From: Undaria pinnatifida | Lineage: Eukaryota; Sar; Phaeophyceae; Laminariales; Alariaceae | Direction: 5' to 3' | Length of the DNA stretch: 64,000 nucleotides | NCBI GenBank assembly: GCA_012845835.1 | Contig: JABAKD010000021.1 | Location: forward strand, 1,961,685 to 2,025,684 | The notes under the pieces: generated by a model | What the model saw: only the letters and a program-made list of their open reading frames with translations | Told to the model about the DNA's origin: nothing | Database searches by the model: none | In this document: in pieces, positions 12,265 through 25,502 of the stretch | Numbering within the stretch: the first letter of the stretch is position 1 | Layout of the letters: the number at the start of each line of letters is the position of its first letter | Translations under genes and position numbers: made by a program

Positions 12265-12989
12265 GCTACTTGCATTAACGATTTTGAGTCGCGATCTGGC
12301 CTGTGTCGGGGAGAAAATCAAGAAAAAAACAACTTGGTTGATGTAGGGTGATGGCTCAGTTTGCGAGGAAAACAAAAAGTGGTAGAATCTTCAATGAACA
12401 AAATTGGACAAACGACCAGGCAGCCAGGACACCAACGCGCAAAGGCACACAGCGTCTATCACAGCGCATCCACAACATTCAAGCACCATTCCGTTGAGGC
12501 TTCCAGGTTCAGAGAGGACGCTCTGTGGGATTGCCCACGGCAGACAGGCTGACGCGTCGTCAAGAGTGCCCGAAACGGCCCAAATTTAGCGTTTGCTACG
12601 AACACGTAACAGCCAGCAAACCAATTTCGGAAAAGCAAATTTCGTAATAAGAAGGCTCGTCTCACGTTCGTTGGAGATCCACAAGTTGTGGCCCACTCAC
12701 AAATACAACGCGACTCAAACGAGCAATCCGCGCCAACTCCACAGATGCGGAAGACTTTCCTGGCCCTACCCCTGGCCTGCAGCAAATCCTGTTTACATGC
12801 AACCTACAGCAGTAGATAGATGTTGTTGTTTTTCGTCGGTTTTTGAATTTTGGGCAGTCTGGTCAAGAACAAGAAAACCACATCCGTACATGAAAACTCG
12901 CGAACAGTTTAAATTTCAAAAAAGCTCTGAGGTTCGAAGACAGGACGACACCAAGCAAGGCCGACAGTCGACACGGTGCGTCTTTCTTC
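12265..12989 (+). repeat. ~725-bp dispersed direct repeat, copy 2
   Basis: Partner of 6194-6916, same orientation. The copies share the GGGATTGCCCAC, ACGAACACGTAACA and GACAGGACGACACCAAGCAA blocks. Both keep similar length, which suggests they are two insertions of the same bounded element rather than random segmental pieces. Confidence 0.65.
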
Positions 12990-14483
12990 GCCCGGAAGCA
13001 GCCCCTTTTCACCACTGAGGCAGCTGGTCTCCACTCTTGAAGAAACCGATCTCCACGTTGGAAACCTGGAGTTACCCTCTCAAACCGAACCTCTGAGTGA
13101 TTTCATTCCTTGTGCCCCGCTCGCCCGAAGGTCTCGGCCACTCCCGGGCTTAAAAATATGACGGCACACATGCTACTTTCGGTGTCCAGCAAGAAGATCG
13201 AGTCAGACGATAATAGGTCACCAGACGTCGCCCGGATGACCAGGGGCGCTGACGTAAAGACTCGAGAGTATCATTAATCATTGATGTTACACACAAGATC
13301 GACAAGATCGATAAGACCGACAAGATGGGGAATTCACCTTACCTGTAAATACATACTGTACACCATGACGTGGGAATCGACTACCTTTCCGAGGTGTGAA
13401 CTTCTGAATCGTTATATTTTTTTTTGTCTCTCTCCCGTCTCTCCCTGCTCTGGCATAAAACCCAAACCAACCAAACCAAATTATCCGCGTAAATCAAAAC
13501 ATCATTATCATCGTTGAGCTTTCAAACACTTTCGTTTAGTTCCCAGTAGTTGAGCAAATCAACGCAGGAGAGAGATAGTACCAGGAACTCGCGCCACAGT
13601 CAACCACACATCAGCAGGGCACCAGCCGTCTACGCCGTCCGTAACCGGTGTCCATGGTGGGAACCACTCGCTGGGCTCCCTGTCATGTATACGGATGCCC
13701 TATCGTAACGTTTGCTGCGGTGCGATCCTTCGTGCTGCAACAGCACCTCTTGTTCATACTCCCGAACTTCCCACAGCCATAATCAAGCTGCAGCACAGCC
13801 GGTAGCATGGGCAGAAGATTGGTCGTTACAAAGGGGTTGCCATCACAATAAACGTTTTTTGTATCAAACATCTGTACGCCCAGCCCCTGTTCTTGTTCTT
13901 CCTCCTAGAGATATTCAGATTATCATTTGGTCACAGACTGTAAAACAGGGAAAAAAAAAACGCAATGACTAGACTAGTCAATTGATTATTCACGTCGATT
14001 GTTTCGTAAAGCACGTGAAAAGCCACCGTACCAGGTACCAGAACGCAACGAAACGAACCAGACCATGACGAGAGGAATAAAAAGGGGAAAAATACAACAA
14101 CATGGGTTCTCAAGAATGTGTGATGATGGCCAGAACGCCTGCAAGTATAACCGCATACGCGCAAAAGGTAATGGAGAAGAACAGAAAACTGTTGCACCGA
14201 CGAACAAGCAGGAAGAAGAAGAAGAATAAACACCGGCATAAGACCGGCGGAGAGGGAACACAAGGGGACAAAAGAATAACAAGGCGAAAAAAATAGAAGA
14301 GCAAAGCAATGAAGACAACACGTGTCGACACTGCCGCGTTCGCTGTCCCCTCATTAAACTCAACGAAAACAAACTAAAGAAACACCTACCGCTCACTGCA
14401 GGGCTTACAGCATTACTGCACTTGAACACGCGCCACAAATTAGTCGAACCTGTGCCTTGCCATACCATGTCCATTTTGTTTCT
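12990..14483. other. no recognisable feature
   Basis: No shared repeat. 14040-14300 is purine-rich on the plus strand, which creates long but low-complexity minus-strand frames that are not believable proteins. Confidence 0.4.
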
Positions 14484-15214
14484 TCATTCGTCTACAGCTG
14501 TATCCATACGCCTCTCTCTCCCTCCCCCCCACAGTTTTCCCTTGTCGCTGCTATTGGCGTCCACTGCTGCGTGGCGTATCCAGGTGTTGAGTTCGTCGCC
14601 CCTGTGCCATGTCATCACAAAGCGGTCCGCCGCGTCGACGCCCCATCGGTACCAGTTCCCAATTCTCTTAGCCGCCTTCGGCTTCAGCACAGTATCAGTT
14701 CCGAATAGAAAAGGGGGGCTCTCCATTGACACCCCGAACACTTTCAATACCCTGCTGGTGTCGTCTGCTAGACATTGGGTCCAGGTCGTTTCTTGTCGGT
14801 CGATGATAGCGGATTGTCGCACCCCACCAACCATCGACCCGAACATCATCAGATGTCAGCTGCTCACTCATCGGCCGTAGTACGGCAGGCGTAAGGAGGA
14901 GGCGGCGTTTGCGGGTTGTCGTCCCAACAGAACATCGGCAACCTTCCAACGACGGCCTTGGGAAGCAAGTTTTCAAACGCTAAAGTTGAAACGTCACGCA
15001 ACGCCCACAAACCGCGGGAGATATTTACCCTACAAACGGTGCTCAGAAGGTTGGCCCTGTGACCACCATCCACGACGTCGACCGAACGGGGGGGCGTCCA
15101 GTCCACCGGTGCTGGAGCTGACACCAACGGAGGCAGAGGCAAACTGTTAACGTTATTATCCTTTGGATCTGAGTGGGATCTTCCATAAACAAACGGTCTA
15201 ATGCCGTTTAGCAT
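14484..15214 (-). pseudogene. Possible piggyBac-like transposase remnant
   Basis: Two minus-strand frames in series. 15214-14864 (116 residues from an ATG) is followed, in another frame, by 14849-14484 (121 residues). The second contains KPKAAKRIGNWYRWGVDAAD. Its spacing and residues recall the C-terminal 'KPKA...YN..MGGVD.AD' segment of piggyBac-type transposases. An aromatic or charged stretch and NTWIRHAAVD follow, where the family usually has 'LVNAYIL'-like sequence. The frame change implies a frameshift or intron. No catalytic aspartates, TTAA sites or terminal repeats were identified. The assignment is tentative. Confidence 0.3.
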
Positions 15215-16531
15215 TAATGTACAAAATTAGGGACGCACACAATAATTCAGCTACGAGAATCTCGCCGATTATATGTTCTGCCGAGGCCGTGGTTCCGGTG
15301 GGGTGTATAGCTCCGCAAGTCATGATTAATATAACCAATGGTGTAGCACGTGTCAATACACGCTATTTCCTCACGAGCCACACGTATACGTGTTCCTGGA
15401 CGTCGTCGGAGAGCGAAATAGCAATGATAGACGGCGAAGGGTTGAGGCCCTGCAGGAAAAGAAAATATCCTGGTACCGAGCAAAGGATCTCGGGGCGCCG
15501 TTGACGCTTTGCTTCATTTGCCAGATCCTCTCTGCTTCCGATTTTTTCCGCGGCGGGTAGACACGCGCACGGAAGGACGACAAAGCGGTCGACTGCTAAG
15601 AGTGATGCACTGATGCTACAATAGCCCTCCAAAAATGTGCGACTTTCTTTGAAGAACGTGTCATGGCTGTGTTCGATACAAGGAAGGACACTATCGAAAC
15701 CAACGTATCCATATACTTTCTTGTGTGCAAAGGTCTATCGATCGATGACGTCGGGGAGGGTGTCGAGGGCCGCCGTATTTCAGGTGATATGTTCGGGAAC
15801 TGGTTTTGAAACTGGCGATTTCTTTAAAGAAAAGTTGGAGTGCTTTCGTAGAAAGACTCTTCGCAAATATACATCGAAAAATGACGTCGAGATGGCAAGG
15901 AGCACCGTAGTTTAGAAGACAACGCCCGGATCTGTTTTTTTATACCAGAGATTTCTTTATGGAAAAGTTGGGTGGGGTACCGTAAAACTACTCTATGGCT
16001 CAGCGCCATCTCTCACACCGTCTCAAACGAAACCGTTGCCAATATAACTGGTTTAGCTTTCGTGGTGGGTTTCTATCAAAAGGGCCGTCAGAAACGGAAC
16101 CACGCGAAAGGAAGCGTGGTAGGCGGTGGTCGATTAGCAAAGGCACAAAAACGTTCGCGCGGGCCGATAGAAAACGGAATCTTTACGCACTACGAAACAA
16201 TGTACCAGTCGTCGATAAGGCCCGGTATTAAGGGCCTTTAAGGACATCATCCATCCGAACGCTCAAGAACGAAGTGGTCGATTTGCGGTTGCTTCATCCC
16301 AATCGCACCGCCTGTTGAAAATGGAGCCACTAGTGGAAAAATCATATGCCTGATGGAGGATACCGACGTAACGATCGTGTGGTTGGAAACCGAAACACCA
16401 CCCGAATGCACACGCGACCCGTGTTCGTAGGTTTGCAGCAATGTTCTCGAGCGCACTGACTGTAACAAACGGTATGATGGTATTATTCGACATTTTTATC
16501 GTGTGACATTCGCACCTTGCTTCCGATGTGA
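15215..16531. other. Mostly unassigned; contains repeat R5 (about 15760-15910)
   Basis: About 15760-15910 resembles 45611-45735. Shared blocks include GATGRCGTCGGGG, the ACTGG/GCTGG-TTT-AAAAC-GGCGAT stretch and the CGTAGAA-GACTCT end. A weaker echo lies at about 15950-15990. The other frames in this stretch have no recognisable product. Confidence 0.4.
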
Positions 16532-16800
16532 GACCCAGGCTACGGTAGGGGGGTCCCTTTTTGGGTCTTTTATTTCAGTGGCTAGGGGTCACTCGCGCGA
16601 GTAACCCCTTTGTTCCTGTGCAATCTTACGTTTTCTTTATGTTTTACATTGACGAAATCAATCCGCAATGCAAAGGTGATCTAAGCTGCGGCAAACCAAG
16701 TTCCTAAACCATCTTCATCCGTACGGTACAGAGCTACTCGTGCGAGTGGCTCAAACACACCAGTGAAAATGGGGGTACCCCCCCTACCGTAGCCTTGGTC
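16532..16800. mobile_element. Small inverted-repeat element, palindrome family, copy B
   Basis: The left terminus GACCCAGGCTACGGTAGGGG is matched in reverse by CCCCTACCGTAGCCTTGGTC at the right. Two internal palindromes are present: GTCACTCGCGCGAGTAAC near 16588 and GAGCTACTCGTGCGAGTGGC near 16731. Length is 269 bp. GTGA directly flanks both sides (16528-16531 and 16801-16804) and may be a 4-bp target duplication. Non-coding. Best-preserved copy of the family. Confidence 0.7.
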
Positions 16801-19618
16801 GTGAACAGACCGTAACCAGCAAACTACACCCCTAAAAGCACACACAAGTAGTGGCGCATCAATTGGGTCCCCGATCGTACGGGCCATTAGAAACGAACCT
16901 AGGTGGCCATTATCACATGTTCGGTGTAAAGTTGGAACGGGTTCTCTTGTTGGCACATGAAAATCTAGGAAGAATCTAAGCGTTGCACTAGCGGCGCGCG
17001 ATTATTTAGGTGGTGGATCGGCGTTGGGACGCGTGGGGGGGCGAAACAGCCTCACAAACGGGATGTGGCGCCCCCCTTTTCCCTCCTCACGCTTGCAGTA
17101 TTGTATAGAACGGTCATTTACGTCTTTGAGCTACTCGCACGAATGACCGTATGTTCACTTGGACAAGAGTATTTTAGCCAGGTCGTTGGCCGCGGTGTGG
17201 CTAGGTATTAGGTTTCAGTGTTCATGTCGCAAAGTTACGACAACACCAAAACCCCAGACAACAACAAGACGGGGAGGTCACTCGCTTTAGTGAACCAGGT
17301 ATTGTGCAAATTTACGGCCCCGAAAATTGCCCCCTAACCACATGCACGGTTTCACTAGAGTGCCGGCGAAGCCAAGCAACTACGGACTTCAGTCAACAAG
17401 CCAACTGAGGCGAGGAGAGCGAAGCGAGCCAAACGCCAAAACATGACCGGTGGGTCCCGGCCAAAATGATGCCCTTCGACACAGAGTTACCCTCAACCGG
17501 TGTGACAAATCGCCCACGTTTAGCTCTGGGTTTCACCACGGAAAAGGTACGTATTCATGTGTGGTTCAAAAAATCAGATGTTGTAGGCCTGCACAGACGC
17601 TATGAGCTTGCTGCCTACGTTGGTGGGTCTCCCACTGGTGTTTGATTGTGTCGTAGCGGTGCCTACTCGTGCGGAGTCAGTATCATCCATCAGTACACGC
17701 CCTTGTTGGAACATATGTACAATTATTGAAAGCAGACTGGGATCGCTTCCAAGGCAAGCGCATTAGAGCACAAAAAATTCGTCGAAGGCGATTCAAGAGT
17801 GATTCGTAGTGGATCGAACGTCCATCCTCCGGGCCCAAGGGGGCCGGCTGGAGGCATCCCCAATACTTCCGCAGGAAGCGATATATAAGCCATTTGATAT
17901 CGCGTAGTGTGTTACACCATACTAGATTGTCCAGGTATAGATCTGGGTTTGGTCGCCGGACAGATGCATAGTAACGTTCCTTTCAGTTAGCCAGACTTCA
18001 TGGTTACTCACCGGATTCATAGATATGACATGTTCCCTTGAGGGGATCTCACAATGGCGTTGAATTGTGTCGTAGTAGTAGGGTGAATACTCGAGCAGCA
18101 CGCAGTGAGTGGTGCACCTCACTTTCCAATGACCGCAAACTATAACCTTGACGATGGGCTGCTGGGTCACCACCTGTCAAAAGCACACAACAAATAACGT
18201 AACAATTAGACCGAGACCTCTTCTACTACAGCCTGTAGCACGGAGATAATAAAGTATTCATCGTCCGCGGTTCAATAACGACTCATTGTCGAGTTAGCAA
18301 GCACCATGCCACGCTCTTAGTGAAATTGGACGACTTACAAACAAACTCACATAAAAGAGGGTCTGTGCTCTCTGTGAGGCATATTTTCGGAGCTTTATGG
18401 TCTTCGCCTTATGGACACAACGCTCTGGACGAGCACCGCTCAAACACCCAAGCCAAAGATGGCCTTCACCCACCGGACACTAAGTTTACAAAGGAGACAT
18501 ACCAGATGCCATCGTCACAGTCGATCGGGATTGGTTGATGCGCCATGAGGTGCAGAAGAGCTCCCTGTGTGCTCGCGGCGTGGTAATAATTGTGTTGCTT
18601 GGGGGCGCCGGGATTAAAGAGTCCCATACCAAACAAACCTTCCAGCTATCAAAAAACCCAAAATACAAACAAAAAAATGATATTCGAAACTGCCGTAACC
18701 AACAATAATACCCCACGAGGGTTATTAGAGACTGGCTAACTCGCATCGTTACGAATGTCAGCTCCAGGTACAACAGTCGGCCGCTTTTAACACATTGCGC
18801 GAATACGAAAAATGCCCCAGAAAGAACCTCAAGTTCCTGGGCAAGTTTGTTTCGGTTTTGTCGGGACGTGCCACGTGAATTACGCAACACTCAATTTACG
18901 GCCCTATAAACTGGTTTAATTGGCCGTCTGCCGGTTACACAGCACCACATAGGTTGCTATTAATAGAACACAGGCTACGCGTTCCAATAAGCATCTAGAC
19001 GCACTAAACTTGATACAGGGGGTCGGTCGTAGGACTACAAAGGTTGAAACGCGCGGAGGTGTTATGACCCCTTTACGGGACGCACCCCCTGTATGCTCTT
19101 CATCACTTTCGAGAGATGCTGGATCAACGTAAATATCACAAGGTACGTTCGTGTTGACAGTTTACCCAGGACGGTGCAGGGGGTGATAATAACCAGGTGG
19201 GGATGCACAGCAGCATCCATCGCTCGACGTGCTCGAGATTCGTTCAAGATTAAAACGTGTTCTTGGAAAATTTGCACTAGTCTGGACCAGAGGTAATAGC
19301 GATCTTGTGAAGGAGGTGATGGGGGGGCGAGGAGGATGGCCACGGGCAAACAATTCTACATCCATAGCCCGCGCCTATTTGACCGTCACGCAGAACCGCA
19401 ATGTGTTTCGACTAAGTTGACGTGGTACATGTAGTGTACCACACAGTTAAACCCAACAAAACATGACAGCTGACTAAAAATGTACACACGTCACCGATAA
19501 ACTGCAGAAGAAGTTGTTTAGAGCATCGTCACGTTTTTCTATGTAACTCTCAACTCCTACAACGCTGCAACATCCGCAGTCGTTACTTAGTGACTTGACC
19601 CTGTGGGTGCGCTCATTT
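16801..19618. other. no gene; isolated palindromes
   Basis: Isolated related palindromes occur near 17131-17150 (CTACTCGCACGAATGACC) and 17277-17297 (GTCACTCGCTTTAGTGAAC) without recognisable terminal repeats. They could be remnants of another palindrome-family element. No convincing coding frame was found. Confidence 0.4.
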
Positions 19619-20336
19619 TCTGTTTTTTATTTATCCCGTTTATTACCCTCGCACTACTGACGCCCTCCCTCCCAGCAGCACCGCAAATCCGGAGTCACGT
19701 AACGGGCCCTCCTCCCCCGTCTCCACTACGTTACGTCGCTTCTTTCATTTCGCGAGAATGCTTCGTCAGCATTTTCTTCCCTCGTCGACTCGCGTGGAGT
19801 TGTATCTACCCACGATACCAGGTGTTTTTAGCAGTGTTGATCACATACTTTTGCTTGTTTGAACATAATGTCAAATCTCACCACGGTGGTAATCGCACTC
19901 AAGGGCCAACGCTAGTAAGTAGTAGTTGCTGTTGTGTTGTTCTCGTGTTAACTCGCATAATCAAGTCCCTAGTAATCCAGACAGTCTGGACTTCCTCCGC
20001 CAGCAAAACATAAATAAGTGGAATCAATCGGGAAATAGTCTACGATGTGTCAAGTCCGTGCTGGTACATACGTCTTACTACTCGTACCTAAACAAAATAC
20101 GACTACCCCGCTTGCCACCCACGAAGCATTACCACGTAATCTATACTACGCGTGGTACCTATCACCACGCATACGCACGTCAGACCCAAGTCATTCGGAA
20201 AAAGGACAACAAAAAAAAAACAAGAAGGAAAGGAACATTAAATAACAGAGAAAGTGAAGACAAGAACAAGAAGGAATGAAAGGAAAGGAAAAGTTGTATT
20301 CCAGTGTAACTACTAGACCACCGGGGCGGCCGGCTA
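19619..20336 (-). mobile_element. SINE-2 copy (minus), interrupted by a SINE-3 insertion
   Basis: Plus-strand T-rich end at about 19622-19635 equals the A-rich 3' tail of a minus-strand SINE. The tRNA-like head ends at 20336 (CCGGGGCGGCCGGCTA on the plus strand). Related copies are at 33004-33343 and 40011-40350. The body is split between about 19918 and 20300 by a SINE-3 copy, which separates CAAGGGCCAACGCTAGTA from TAACTACTAGACCACC. Confidence 0.6.
19920..20300 (-). mobile_element. SINE-3 copy inserted in SINE-2
   Basis: Similar to 21701-22196 and 33452-33860. The plus-strand left end is a short TTG-rich run (the CAA tail on the sense strand) followed by GTTAACTCGCATAATCAAGT. The middle holds CCGCTTGCCACCCACGAAG, the reverse of a box-A-like TGGCAAGCGG. 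The right end is purine-rich. Confidence 0.55.
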
Positions 20337-20597
20337 CGTTCTCCCTCGCTCCCTTAGTTTTTTTTTACGTGATGCAAATATTTTGAAAATCTATGTTGAA
20401 TCTCTGGGTTATACTGGCTGTCGAAGTTCTGAGATGCGTTTTTGCACCAACCTTTTTATATCTGTTTGGCAACACTCGTCTGCCACGACAGGCTGTGCAT
20501 ATTCCTGTCGTCCACCAGGGACATAAGTAAATGTCTGTAGACATTACTCAATCAGTTACAACGACACAAAATTTTTACCTTCGAGCTGTTTGCCATC
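20337..20597. other. no recognisable feature
   Basis: Spacer between two SINEs with a short T-run near 20358. No coding signal. Confidence 0.4.
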
Positions 20598-20918
20598 TTT
20601 TTTTTTTTTTTTTTTTTTTTTTCAGCACACTTTCACTTTCAAGCTTCTGGACAAGCCGTGTTCACAGGTGTCATCCCTTCTCCTCCCCGGTTCTTGCCTT
20701 CAATTTTTATCGCGCATAGGGTTCAGCAATCCCACTGCTCGTCGATTGTACATCGAATGATGCTAACTCACGCTCTCGCGCTTTCCGCAAGTCAATTTGT
20801 GCACAAGAAAAACTCCCAACGAATTTATACGAGTATGCACTCGGCGGGGCTCGAACTCACGAAACTGACCTATACCAGGCTCGAGGATAACCTGATACGC
20901 CACCGGGGCGACCGGCTA
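20598..20918 (-). mobile_element. SINE-1, tRNA-derived, with poly-A tail
   Basis: A 25-base T-run at 20598-20622 is the poly-A tail of a minus-strand retroposon. The head, read on the minus strand from 20918, is tRNA-like. It has a box-A-like TGGCGTATCAGG (20891-20902 on plus) and a box-B-like GTTCGAGCC (20848-20856). Its 5' end is TAGCCGGTCGCCCCGG. Internal pol III promoter boxes and a 3' A tail are the hallmarks of SINEs mobilised by LINE machinery. Other copies: 43653-43956 and 45369-45927. Confidence 0.8.
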
Positions 20919-21206
20919 TCTAATCACGCATGGTCGTTTGGTTGTACTGCAGGCGTAACAAAAAGGGCCAACCATCCTCCATAGTTGTCCATGGCTCTCA
21001 AGACACAACGCGTGGTACGTGGTACCCCGCGGGAAATTCCGGTGTCCGACCCGGTTATTACGTCGATTGTCCTGTTGGCCGGACCTTCCGCTACGAAGTG
21101 AAAAACAGGATGAAGTACCGCTTACAATATTTCACAATATTTGTTGAAATTTCAATGTGATCAAGAGTCCATCGTTCATAACTATGTATGGGCGTACAGG
21201 GCAACT

Positions 21207-21700
<494 letters not shown>

Positions 21701-22196
21701 TCACATTAACTCGCATAATTAAGTCTGTGCGCAAAAGACAGGCTCCAGTAACTCTGGAGCTCAGGAATACCCTGGGAAAATCACACACACAACCCAAGGT
21801 GACACACGCATATAATATATCACAGCTGACGCAATTTATGCCTTCACCAGAAACATATATATGTAAGTGAAATCGGGAGTCGATCTACGATTACCCAGGT
21901 CCATCACGGCCCATACGTCTCGTTACTCGCGCCTATAAAAACCGACTGAACCGCTTGCCACCCAAGAAAGACTACCACGTATTTGTTACACGCAAAATCT
22001 ATCACTACGAATACGCCACGACAGACGCAAGTCAATTGGAAAAAAGAAACCAAGGCAAAAAATAGGATGGAGGAAATGAAGAAAAGACAAGGAAACGAGA
22101 AAAAACGAAAAGGAAAGAAAAGAAAAGAAAGGGCAAGAAGAGCACTGAAAGACAAAACAAGAAGAGGGAGCAAAGAATGGAAAAAAAAAAAAAAAT
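21701..22196 (-). mobile_element. SINE-3 body
   Basis: Minus-strand sense. Head region around 21975 reads GGGTGGCAAGCGGTTCAGTC (box-A-like) and around 21885 reads GATCGACTCCCGATTTC (box-B-like, one mismatch from the usual core). The sense 3' end is GAGTTAATGTGA followed by the CAA tract. The plus-strand right side is purine-rich with an A-run at about 22180-22195. Homologues are at 19920-20300 and 33452-33860, with a 5'-truncated one at 29540-29591. Confidence 0.6.
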
Positions 22197-22449
22197 CATG
22201 CTATCAGATCCTAGGAACTGACTAAAGATGGCATTGAGCTCATGAAGGGTGTCAAGTGCATTATCAATGGCGCTTGGGAGATAACGCAACATGGTGAAGA
22301 AGTCAGGGCGGTCTTACGCTATGTTGTGACGGCCATTGTAAGGCCCACAACTTTCAAGACGATGACGCCCAAACCCTGACTTCAGTCTCTTGGGCACGAC
22401 GCCCCCCCCTCCCCCGCTCCCCTGTCACTCCCTCCTCCCCCCCCCCCCC
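22197..22449. repeat. LINE 3' flank with C-rich run
   Basis: Follows the SINE. 22401-22456 is almost entirely C and T. It probably belongs to the 3' end of the LINE on the minus strand, because the LINE frame runs up to this run. No other feature was seen. Confidence 0.4.
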
Positions 22450-25400
22450 CCCCCCTTCCCCCTCCCCCAGGTCAACCAGAGATGCCGACAACCGATGACG
22501 CTGCTGCAGCCTTTGCGCGTCGCTCTGCAGCTTTTCGTCTCTCCGTTTTATGTCAATTCCGCATGAACAACTCGGCTCCCTCCTGTACTCGTCGAAACCA
22601 TCTGCCAGCCGTCTGAGCAGCCCTTCGCCACCCTTCAAATTTCATTCCAAAGACCGACACGTCCTCCTTTAGACGATCCAGTCTTTCTCTTGCCCCCCTG
22701 AGAAGCCCTTACCCCCAACAAGCTCTCCAAACACCACCCTCTTTGGCAGGCGCTCCTCCCCTATACGTGCTACAAATCTCGCGAACAATATCCTCCGTTT
22801 GCGCACTATCGCCTCTATGATCCCTGAAGCGGTCTTGGCAAGCGCGTCGGCGTACGATCGGGTGTGGTCGTCGCGCTTCCGTTTCCGCCATCCAAGGCAT
22901 CGGGGGGGCAAGGAGTGGTGAACCCGTCGTAGACAGTCATAGTCAGGCTTCTTCGGGATCACTTCATGCAACGGTAAAGAAGTGTCTCGGCCACCTCAGC
23001 TTTCAGCAACCGCACCTTCAACCGTAAGCACACACCCGGGCGATCATAAATTTCCATCTTGTACCGCTGGAAGCACGCTCAGGCCATCTGAAGACTCCGC
23101 GATATTTCAATACTAAGGTCTCTGTCTGCGGTGATAGCCCCGCCCAAGTACACAAACTCGTTGATTGTTTTTGTGTACCTGGCCGGCTGCATTGATTGTG
23201 AATGACATTTTTCCCCCGCCTTTGGTTTCCAGGCACATACTCTCTGTTTTTGCCTCCAAGGCCATACGCCCGAACGACGAGCATGCAGTCACGATCGCCG
23301 TCATCATCCTCATTAGCCTTTCTAATGATCGCGATACGATGCCCGCATCATCCGCGTACAGCATACCCCACAATCTCTCCACCTCATCCCCCTACTTTCC
23401 CCTCCGCCCGTCGACTTTGCCTGTGCGTGAAGTGCCCTTCTTCTCGCCTTTCTCCCTTCGTTGGAGCTGCACCATGTTGTGCGTGATAGCTGTGTCAATG
23501 AGGAAGCGTTTCTCGGTCACACGCATTACCACCGTGAAACATAGTTGGACACCAGTGGCGCGAGCACGCATCCTTGCCTGAGACCTTGCCCCACGTCGAA
23601 CTCATCCGAGCACTCTCCATCATCCAGCCGTACGCATGCTTGCATACCGTCCTGTAATTGGCGGATGACGCCGAGCATTCTCGGTGGCACGCCTAAACGA
23701 GCAAGAAAATCCTACAAAGGGTTCAGTGGACGGAGTCGTATGCTTTGGGGAGGTCGATAAAGCAAAAGTAAAAGGGGGTGTCCTTCTTCCGCGTCAGTTC
23801 CTGCAGTCGTCGTACTACGAACATCATGTCAACCGTCGAGCGTTCGGGTCTGGACCCACACTGTTCCTCCGGCAGAATGCTCTTGCGTTTGCAATATCAA
23901 TCAGGCCACACGCGATGACTTAGAAGAGTACTTTGCCAGTGTGAGCCACGAGGGAGATGCCATGATAATTCCCACACTCATTCCGATCATTCTTCTTGTG
24001 AAGCACCTTGATCGTTGCAAATTTCTATTGTTGGGGCACGCCACCTCCCCTCCAAACAGCGTCGATAATATCGTGGAATTCTCCGAACGTGTTCAATTCC
24101 CCTTTGTCGGCCAAAACCTTCAAGAGCTCGACTTGGAGACCATTGGGCCTGATTGTCGTTCGGTGCGTCAACGCGCGGATCGCCTCTCCTGTACTTCGAA
24201 CCTAAACGGGACATCATCCAGTGGTCGGCACGGGCTCACTGCCTAAGCTCGTTCACAATGCTCGGGTCGAGGGTCGGCGACTTGGTGTTGACCAGTTTGT
24301 GAAACCACCTCACCCACTGGTCGCGGATGAGGGCATTATACCTCATCAATCGACCTTCCTCGTATTTGATGTACTGCCAGTTAAACGTCCCCTTCCCTTC
24401 CACATCCATCCTCTTGATGTGGTTTTAGAAACCAAACTGATCACCGCTTCGGATACGCCGATCGAGTTGGCTAACTTTGAAGAACCTCTGAACAGCTTCC
24501 GCCCGCGTGCGTTTTAGCTCTTTTGTAGTCGCCTTGAAGGATAGCCGTAGACGACGATCGTTTGGAGAAGAACGAACCCGTTTCCTCACCTATTTTTTAA
24601 TCTGCCATCGTGCGTTCAACTCCTCTTTCGTCGCCTCGGTCTCACACCAGCCCCTCTCTACTTGTTTGCGCCGAATAGGGAGCGCTATGTCGGCCGCATT
24701 TGACAGTAGCGTATCGGTCAGTAATGAGGCCATGTCATCAACGCTTCCAGCACTAGTACCGGGTGTCGGAGAGACAAGCTTGGATGCTATCGCGTTTTTG
24801 CAACTTCACCCGGAGATGCGGGTCCGCCATTCATCTCGGTAGATCAATAGCTCCTTGGTTTTTGGTACCTCTCTTTGGACGATTTGGTGCGGTACGGCCC
24901 AAAACGTGAATGGTTCCGATTACGAGGTTGTGGGCCGACTCAGCGTTTTCCCGGGGTGGGGTCCGCACAGTGACATTACGTACCAATCGTTTATCCACTT
25001 GCCGTGTCAGTATATAGTCAGGCCTGTCCTGGGCCTTTCCTCAGTTAGGGCTCTGAAACGTGTACGATATACCTTGAGCAGGTGTAGCATAGTACGTGTT
25101 GAGGAGGGCGAGTTTGTTATCAGTTGCGTGAGTCAATAGTCCCTCTTCGTTGTCACTCAGCTCGTCACGTTCGTTTGCACCCAATGCCCTGCTGTCGTTC
25201 CACACAATCCGTCTCATGCCTGCACGAGCATTTGCGTCCATCAGGACAAAGAGATGGTCCCTACTGGGTACCCCCTTGATTGACCACCTCGTCAAGTTAA
25301 CTCCAAAAATAATCATTTTCGCTGGTGTTCTAGTCGAGAGTGGGAGTATAGCCGACAATGAAAGGCACACCGTATACTTCTCTTTGAGTTGGATGCAAAC

Positions 25401-25502
25401 CTTCATCAATCTAGCACTGATACACTCAACCGCGACGTCTCCCTTATTCATCCCTGCTACGATAGACTCCCTAACAGCTAAGCCTACGCGGTTATTCCCC
25501 AT
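22450..25502 (-). pseudogene. Decayed non-LTR retrotransposon (LINE) open reading frame
   Basis: Minus-strand pieces appear in the expected order. At 25502-25041 there is an endonuclease-like end (HLFVLMDANARAGMR, then LALLNTYYATPAQGISYTFQ). Reverse transcriptase N-terminal traces at about 24200-23640 contain CLNPYRGISL-type remnants broken by frameshifts. [14 protein letters not shown] lies at about 23600-23550 and the catalytic MLYADDAGIVSRS at about 23360. The post-RT segment at 23170-22670 includes INEFVYLGGAITADRDLS in a shifted frame and GEERLPKRVVFGELVGGKGF. Stops and at least three frameshifts interrupt it, so it is dead. The domains belong to the endonuclease/RT class of LINEs; the clade was not determined. 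Elements of this kind would supply the machinery for the SINEs nearby. Confidence 0.8.

Noticed and set aside
13986-14474. 162-residue hydrophobic minus-strand frame
   Set aside because: Arises from a purine-rich plus strand; low-complexity Ser, Leu and Phe content and no conserved features.
1-20000. Integrated large DNA virus suggested by repeated palindromes in a gene-poor region
   Set aside because: No viral structural or replication genes seen; the palindromes belong to small inverted-repeat elements with clear ends.
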